NCBI GenBank assembly: GCA_022729635.1
Contig: DZAU01000012.1
Span: forward strand, 27,384-37,513
From: Flavobacterium psychrophilum
GTDB lineage: Bacteria; Bacteroidota; Bacteroidia; Flavobacteriales; Flavobacteriaceae
Direction: 5' to 3'
DNA length: 10,130 nt
Numbering within the stretch: position 1 is the first letter of the stretch; each line of letters begins with the position of its first letter. The notes below the pieces were generated by a model. That model saw only the letters and a program-made list of their open reading frames with translations, made no database searches and was not told where the DNA came from. This document shows, piece by piece, positions 6,618 to 10,130 of the stretch. Position numbers and translations under genes: made by a program.

Positions 6618-7133
6618 ATGTTTCATAAAAATATCAAACTTATTTTCGCCGTACTTATTGTTGTTGCTGCCGTTTGGCAATTTACCGAATCTAATATCGG
6701 CAACGGTATCTTCCTTATAGTATTGACCTCAATACCAATTTTTCTTTATTTCAAAAACGAATTTATTTTATTGGCCTTCCTGAAATTACGAAAACAGGAT
6801 TTTGAAGGCGCCAAAAAATGGTTGGCTTATATCAAAAACCCTGAAGCTGCTTTGGTTAGAAAACAACAAGGATATTTCAATTATTTACATGGAATTATGC
6901 TTTCGCAAACGAATATTAATCAAGCCGAAAAACATTTCAAGAAAGCAATCGAATTAGGATTATCAATGGATATGGATTTGGCTGTTGCCAAATTAAACCT
7001 TGCCGGAGTTGCAATGACTCGAAGAAGAAAACTGGAAGCTACTAATCTGTTGAACGAAGCTAAAAAACTGGATAAACAGAATATGCTTACTGACCAGATT
7101 AAAATGATGAAGGAACAAATGAAGAAAATTTAA
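6618..7133 (+). CDS. Membrane-anchored TPR protein
   Basis: This 171-residue protein has two N-terminal hydrophobic segments (about 6-22 and 30-46). They are followed by a cytoplasmic or periplasmic helical part with tetratricopeptide-like repeats. The clearest repeat is residues 84-117 (QGYFNYLHGIMLSQ through EKHFKKAIELGL). A second follows at 120-153 (AKLNLAGVAMTRRRKLEAT, then LLNEAKKLDK). An earlier degenerate one may cover 50-82. TPR domains mediate protein-protein contacts, and nothing here points to a particular partner. It is divergent from rpmH and stands alone. The downstream hairpin at 7224-7298 separates it from the convergent hydrolase gene. The family is unnamed to me. Confidence 0.8.
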   Translation: MFHKNIKLIFAVLIVVAAVWQFTESNIGNGIFLIVLTSIPIFLYFKNEFILLAFLKLRKQDFEGAKKWLAYIKNPEAALVRKQQGYFNYLHGIMLSQTNINQAEKHFKKAIELGLSMDMDLAVAKLNLAGVAMTRRRKLEATNLLNEAKKLDKQNMLTDQIKMMKEQMKKI

Positions 7134-7177
7134 TTTTGTTACCGAAATATCTAACATCTACAATTACGAAGCACGAC

Positions 7178-7199
7178 TTGTTCGCCGTGGCGAAAGCAA
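7178..7199. repeat. Small GC-rich palindrome in an AT-rich spacer
   Basis: TTCGCC (7181-7186), two bases, then GGCGAA (7189-7194) is a perfect palindrome. It is extended by TTG (7178-7180) against CAA (7197-7199) past a two-base bulge. It lies 45 bases after the stop of the TPR gene within a patch from about 7165 to 7210 that is more GC-rich than the surroundings. It may be a relic of a dispersed intergenic repeat. It lacks a T-tract, so it is not a classical terminator. Confidence 0.5.
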
Positions 7200-7223
7200 T
7201 CTAAAGTAGAGGGAACTAAAAAC

Positions 7224-7298
7224 AAAAAAAGCCACGAATTACACAAGTTTTACGAATTAAATTAGTAAAAATTTGTGTAATTCGTGGCTAACTTTTTT
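7224..7298. terminator. Long bidirectional hairpin, probably a dispersed Flavobacterium repeat used as terminator
   Basis: AGCCACGAATTACACAA (7230-7246) pairs perfectly with TTGTGTAATTCGTGGCT (7273-7289). Inside, TTTTAC (7248-7253) pairs with GTAAAA (7265-7270) around an AT-rich loop. Seven A bases (7224-7230) precede and six T bases (7293-7298) follow, giving a U-tract in both directions. It lies between convergent genes, and the hydrolase stop codon is inside the T run. The GCCACGAATTACAC arm resembles an intergenic repeat I recall as frequent in Flavobacterium genomes, which I could not check here. Confidence 0.82.
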
Positions 7299-7953
7299 AT
7301 TCCAAAATAATCTTTGGTAAATTTTTGTTCAGCCACTTGTACTTAACTAAAATCATCGCATGAGTTCCGCCTTTTACCACAATACAATTCTGGATGTATT
7401 TTATCGGGAAAACCTCATCGGCATCACCGTGAATGTGGATAACTTTTTCGTCAACAACAGTTCTTTCCCATAATATTACTTGTTCGATTGCCCAATCTAA
7501 ATAACGTTTATCCCTCACACGAAGAAATTTTTCATATAATTTAAGTCGCTGATTTATCCTGTTTCCAAAAGAAAACTGAACCAAAGTTTCGACATTTGCA
7601 AGCAAATTTGTTGGGATCAGTTTATACGCCTTGGTGGTTCTGGCTATTTTCATCCTTCGAGGAAATTCTAAATTAGATTTTACACTCGAAATAATAATCA
7701 ACTTTCTGACATCGATAAATTTTGCCATTTCCTGGACTAAAATCCCTCCAAAAGAAACTCCAATCAAAACCGGATTAGAATGCGTAATTTTTTTCGAAAT
7801 ACGTTTTGCATATTCGGGTAAAGTCTCTCCATTCAATGGAATTTCCCATTCTAATAAATGTATTTCAAACACTTCTTCAGGAAAAATAATCCGTTCAAAA
7901 ATAGTGGAACTAGCGGCTAAACCTGGCATAAAATATACTGGAATTTTATTCAT
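7297..7953 (-). CDS. Alpha/beta-hydrolase fold protein
   Basis: This 218-residue protein has an alpha/beta-hydrolase layout. An early strand and oxyanion-type loop is seen at YFMPGLAASSTIF (7-19). The nucleophile elbow is GVSFGG (65-70) with Ser67. The acid loop is HGDADEVFP (175-183), most likely using Asp179, and the catalytic His198 lies in GGTHAM (195-200). The triad is complete, so an active esterase or related hydrolase is expected. There is no signal peptide, so it is cytoplasmic. The substrate is unknown. The lid region (about 95-150) is rich in Arg and Lys. It appears monocistronic. No clear promoter box was found upstream, and the YceI-like remnant lies 97 bases upstream on the same strand. 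Confidence 0.85.
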   Translation of the reverse strand: MNKIPVYFMPGLAASSTIFERIIFPEEVFEIHLLEWEIPLNGETLPEYAKRISKKITHSNPVLIGVSFGGILVQEMAKFIDVRKLIIISSVKSNLEFPRRMKIARTTKAYKLIPTNLLANVETLVQFSFGNRINQRLKLYEKFLRVRDKRYLDWAIEQVILWERTVVDEKVIHIHGDADEVFPIKYIQNCIVVKGGTHAMILVKYKWLNKNLPKIILE

Positions 7954-8050
7954 TTTATATTTGATATTACCCTCTTTTTTTTATAAAATTATACGATTAT
8001 CCGTTTAATGACCTATAATTCATTCCATTGATGATTAACTCCAGCAAAGA

Positions 8051-8290
8051 TTAGTCTTTCCGTTGTTTTATTTTGAAAACACCTTCGGTTGTATTTGTAA
8101 CAAAACTCATTTTAATAATTTTCCAAAAATCATCATCAATTCGATGATGTACATCTAACGAGGCTGCAACCTCTTCGAATAATGGAACAGATGCTTCAAA
8201 ATGGATGGTTCCAAAAGTAGTAATCAACTCTTTTTGTGCATAGGAAGTATTGAAAAGAATAAAAATTAAAACATAAATAATTTTTTTATA
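8051..8290 (-). pseudogene. Start-less remnant of a secreted YceI-like protein (likely pseudogene)
   Basis: A frame of 79 codons ends at TAA 8053-8051 and is preceded in frame by TAG, with no ATG or GTG at its head. Its first codons read YKKIIYVLIFILFNTSYAQ, an evident signal peptide with a cleavage-like SYAQ. They are followed by ITTFGTIHFEASVPLFEEVA. From memory that second segment matches the mature N-terminus of small secreted YceI-like proteins of flavobacteria, which normally continue for about 170 residues. Here the frame ends after a further 35 or so unrelated residues (DDDFWKIIKMSF, then GVFKIKQRKD). The likely reading is loss of the start and most of the C-terminal domain. Alternatives are a real short gene with a rare start, or a chimeric join. 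A palindrome (8304-8324) sits directly upstream. Confidence 0.6.
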
Positions 8291-8303
8291 TTGCTACGAA
8301 TTT

Positions 8304-8324
8304 AATTACATAAGTTATGTAATT
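8304..8324. repeat. Perfect 21-base AT-rich palindrome
   Basis: AATTACATAA (8304-8313), one central base, then TTATGTAATT (8315-8324) is a perfect inverted repeat. It lies 31 bases after the end of the small gene at 8356-8727 and just upstream of the start-less remnant. GCTACGAATT at 8293-8302 is close to the GCCACGAATT arm of the 7230-7289 hairpin, so this may be a decayed copy of the same repeat. No T-tract follows on the minus strand, so it is not a good intrinsic terminator. An operator role is also possible. Confidence 0.55.
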
Positions 8325-8355
8325 TGTCAGATAAATTGAACTTTAAAGTTAATTT

Positions 8356-8727
8356 TTATTGTTTATTTACTTTAAAAGGAGAATCTTCTTTTTTTGCATC
8401 CTTAATGAAGTATTTTGAATCTCCCCACCACGGAAATGTTTTATAACGTTCTATATAGGTCAATTTCACATAATGTCCTTCTAATGCTTTCAAATCGGAG
8501 ATGACCTTTTCGTCACTATCCAATACGGAAAAACTAAAAATTTGGGCACCCGAAATCCCTTGACTCAATTCTCCTTCATAAGTTTTGAACACGATTCCTT
8601 TACTACTAAATTTGATTAATTCGCCTGAGCGAACGCCTTCACTATAACTCACTTTATACAAAAAAGTAAAATACACAACTGCAGATAAAACAGCAATTCC
8701 AAAAATAATCACTAAAAATTTTTTCAT
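8356..8727 (-). CDS. Small membrane-anchored protein of unknown function, paired with rmuC
   Basis: This 123-residue protein has one N-terminal hydrophobic helix (about 4-23) and a soluble domain beginning KVSYSEGVRSGELIKFSSKG (25-44). It continues through VFKTYEGELSQG (46-57), the strand AQIFSFSVLD (61-70) and an aromatic stretch ERYKTFPWWGDSKYF (93-107). I recall similar conserved Bacteroidota proteins, sometimes labelled 6-phosphogluconate dehydrogenase. Nothing here supports that: no Rossmann motif, and far too short. The soluble part probably lies in the periplasm. It starts 11 bases after the rmuC stop on the same strand, so the two are very likely co-transcribed. Function unknown. Confidence 0.78.
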   Translation of the reverse strand: MKKFLVIIFGIAVLSAVVYFTFLYKVSYSEGVRSGELIKFSSKGIVFKTYEGELSQGISGAQIFSFSVLDSDEKVISDLKALEGHYVKLTYIERYKTFPWWGDSKYFIKDAKKEDSPFKVNKQ

Positions 8728-8738
8728 ATTTAATATGT

Positions 8739-10088
8739 TTAATTTAATTCTAAACTATCGTCTTTCCCTGCTCTAGTTAAGATATTTTCCGGAAGTGCTT
8801 TCTTTGCTTTAGCTCCCATTTTTTTCAATTTTTCAACACTTGTGATAAGGTTTCCTTTTCCATCCACTAATTTGTTCATTGCTCCTTGATATTCGACTTT
8901 ACTTTCGTCTATTTTCTTTCCAATTTTGATTAAATCAGCCACAAAGCCCTCGAATTTATCATATAAAGCTCCAGCTTGGCGTGCAATTTCAAAGGCATTT
9001 TCCTGCTGTTTTTGATTGGTCCACATACTGTCAATGGTACGCAAAGTTGCCAAAAGAGTTGAAGGTGTCACAATCACAATGTTTTTCTCGAAAGCCTTAT
9101 TGTATAAGTTCGTGTCTTCGTTCAATGCCAATGCAAAAGCGGGTTCCATCGGGATGAAAAGCAGTACAAAATCAGGACTTTCTATCTGGTATAAATCTTG
9201 GTAATTTTTTTCGCTAAGTTGCTCGATGTGACGTTTTATCGACATGACATGTTCTTTTAAAAACCCATTTTTCAAACTATCATCTTCCTCGTTGATGTAT
9301 TTTTCATAGGCTGTTAGCGACACCTTCGAATCGACAATCATCTTTTTCCCATCAGGTAAATTGATGACCACATCGGGAAAAACTCGATTTCCTTCGGCAG
9401 TGGTGTGGTTTTGTTGCACAAAATATTCTCGGTCTTTTTCTAATCCTGATTTTTCGAGAACTTTCTCCAGAATAAGTTCACCCCAATTTCCCTGCATTTT
9501 GCTGTCGCCTTTCAAAGCTCTAGTCAGGTTAATGGTTTCCTTGCTCATTTGAAGGTTCATTTCCTTTAAACCAAAAATTTGTTCCCGTAAAGTTGCATGA
9601 TAACTGATGCTTTCTTTGTGTGTATCTTCTACCTTCTTTTCGAATAATTGTATTTTATCTTGCAAAGGTGACAAGATGTTTTTCATGTTTTCCTTATTCT
9701 GCTCGGTAAATTTGCTTGATTTTTCGTCCAGGATTTTATTGGCCAGATTTTCAAATTCTTTGGTGAATTTTTCCTGTAGTTTTTCTACTTCCTCTTTTTG
9801 TTCTTTGTTGCGTTGCCAAAGGTTTTCAAAATCGACTTCTTTCTTGGTTAATTGAATGTTGATGGCTTCTTTTTCGGTTCGTATGCTCTCTTTTTCTTGA
9901 AAAGCTTGTTGAAGTTGTTTGTTTAATGCTGTTTTTTCATTGTCAGATTGCTCCTTTAAACTGTTCAATTTTTCTTCTAGAAAAGCTTTTTCAGATTGGG
10001 ATTTGGCTGAGAAAATGAGTTTTCCAATGAAAACGCCAATGGCGAGAGCAATGATAAATACCAATAAAAACGAAAGCAAATTTGACAT
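8739..10088 (-). CDS. rmuC: RmuC-family DNA recombination protein
   Basis: RmuC proteins are linked to limiting recombination at short inverted repeats in E. coli and belong to a nuclease-like superfamily. The biochemical activity is not firmly defined. The 449-residue product begins with a membrane helix (about 4-26), followed by a long charged coiled coil (27 to about 185). The RmuC core follows: ALKGDSKMQGNWGELILEKV (191-210), FPDVVINLPDG (237-247) with Asp239, and VDSKVSLTAYEKY (252-264), whose D253 and K255 fit a PD-(D/E)xK-like site. FIPMEPAFALAL (311-322) and TPSTLLATLRTIDSMW (341-356) are further family signatures. The length is normal for the family. The ATG is 42 bases from the right edge. 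No exact TAnnTTTG box is seen in those bases. A small membrane protein gene follows 11 bases later. Confidence 0.93.
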   Translation of the reverse strand: MSNLLSFLLVFIIALAIGVFIGKLIFSAKSQSEKAFLEEKLNSLKEQSDNEKTALNKQLQQAFQEKESIRTEKEAINIQLTKKEVDFENLWQRNKEQKEEVEKLQEKFTKEFENLANKILDEKSSKFTEQNKENMKNILSPLQDKIQLFEKKVEDTHKESISYHATLREQIFGLKEMNLQMSKETINLTRALKGDSKMQGNWGELILEKVLEKSGLEKDREYFVQQNHTTAEGNRVFPDVVINLPDGKKMIVDSKVSLTAYEKYINEEDDSLKNGFLKEHVMSIKRHIEQLSEKNYQDLYQIESPDFVLLFIPMEPAFALALNEDTNLYNKAFEKNIVIVTPSTLLATLRTIDSMWTNQKQQENAFEIARQAGALYDKFEGFVADLIKIGKKIDESKVEYQGAMNKLVDGKGNLITSVEKLKKMGAKAKKALPENILTRAGKDDSLELN

Positions 10089-10130
10089 ACAAGAATGGAT
10101 TTTCTAAAAAGTAAAAGTAAGGAATAATAT

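Noticed and set aside
8725..8737. CATATT-T-AATATG palindrome at the start of the small gene after rmuC
   Set aside because: Thirteen AT-rich bases including a start codon, within a tight co-transcribed junction. Likely chance.
9607..9855. Plus-strand open frame rich in Ser, Phe and Cys
   Set aside because: It is the antisense of the Lys/Glu-rich coiled coil of rmuC, which generates Phe/Ser/Leu-rich shadows.

Overview
The window looks like a chromosomal segment of a Flavobacterium-like member of the Bacteroidota. The DNA is AT-rich. Start sites lack a clear Shine-Dalgarno sequence and sit in A-rich leaders. Lipoproteins are plentiful, and a Bacteroidota-type promoter (TTG, 19 bases, TAnnTTTG) stands in front of rpmH. 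CarB is about 950 residues, shorter than the 1073-residue E. coli enzyme. No mobile-element gene, CRISPR array, tRNA or rRNA is visible.

Layout from the left. (1) Bases 1-190, minus: the N-terminal part of a small GNAT-like protein running off the edge. (2) Bases 191-566: an intergenic stretch holding a nested inverted repeat (399-527) that can fold into a three-way junction just ahead of the next gene. (3) Bases 567-3266, plus: a compact four-gene unit of a six-helix Pr6Pr-type membrane protein, a META-domain lipoprotein, a two-domain lipoprotein (GTEPFW domain plus META) and an unrecognised lipoprotein. A bidirectional terminator at 3296-3322 is shared with convergent carB. (4) carB (minus), then a strong terminator, then rpmH (minus, 53 codons) with its promoter. 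(5) A divergent TPR membrane protein at 6618-7133. (6) An intergenic region with a GC-rich palindrome and a long hairpin that separates it from a convergent alpha/beta hydrolase (7297-7953, minus). (7) A start-less remnant at 8051-8290 whose N-terminal half resembles secreted YceI-like proteins. (8) A minus-strand pair at the right edge: rmuC followed by a small membrane-anchored protein of unknown function.

Most genes are housekeeping (pyrimidine/arginine precursor synthesis, ribosome, genome maintenance). The parts least explained by known biology are the nested fold at 399-527, the envelope operon behind it, and the repeat and gene-decay features between 7134 and 8355. I found no convincing defence, toxin-antitoxin or biosynthetic system. 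The structured leader is the best candidate for something undescribed.
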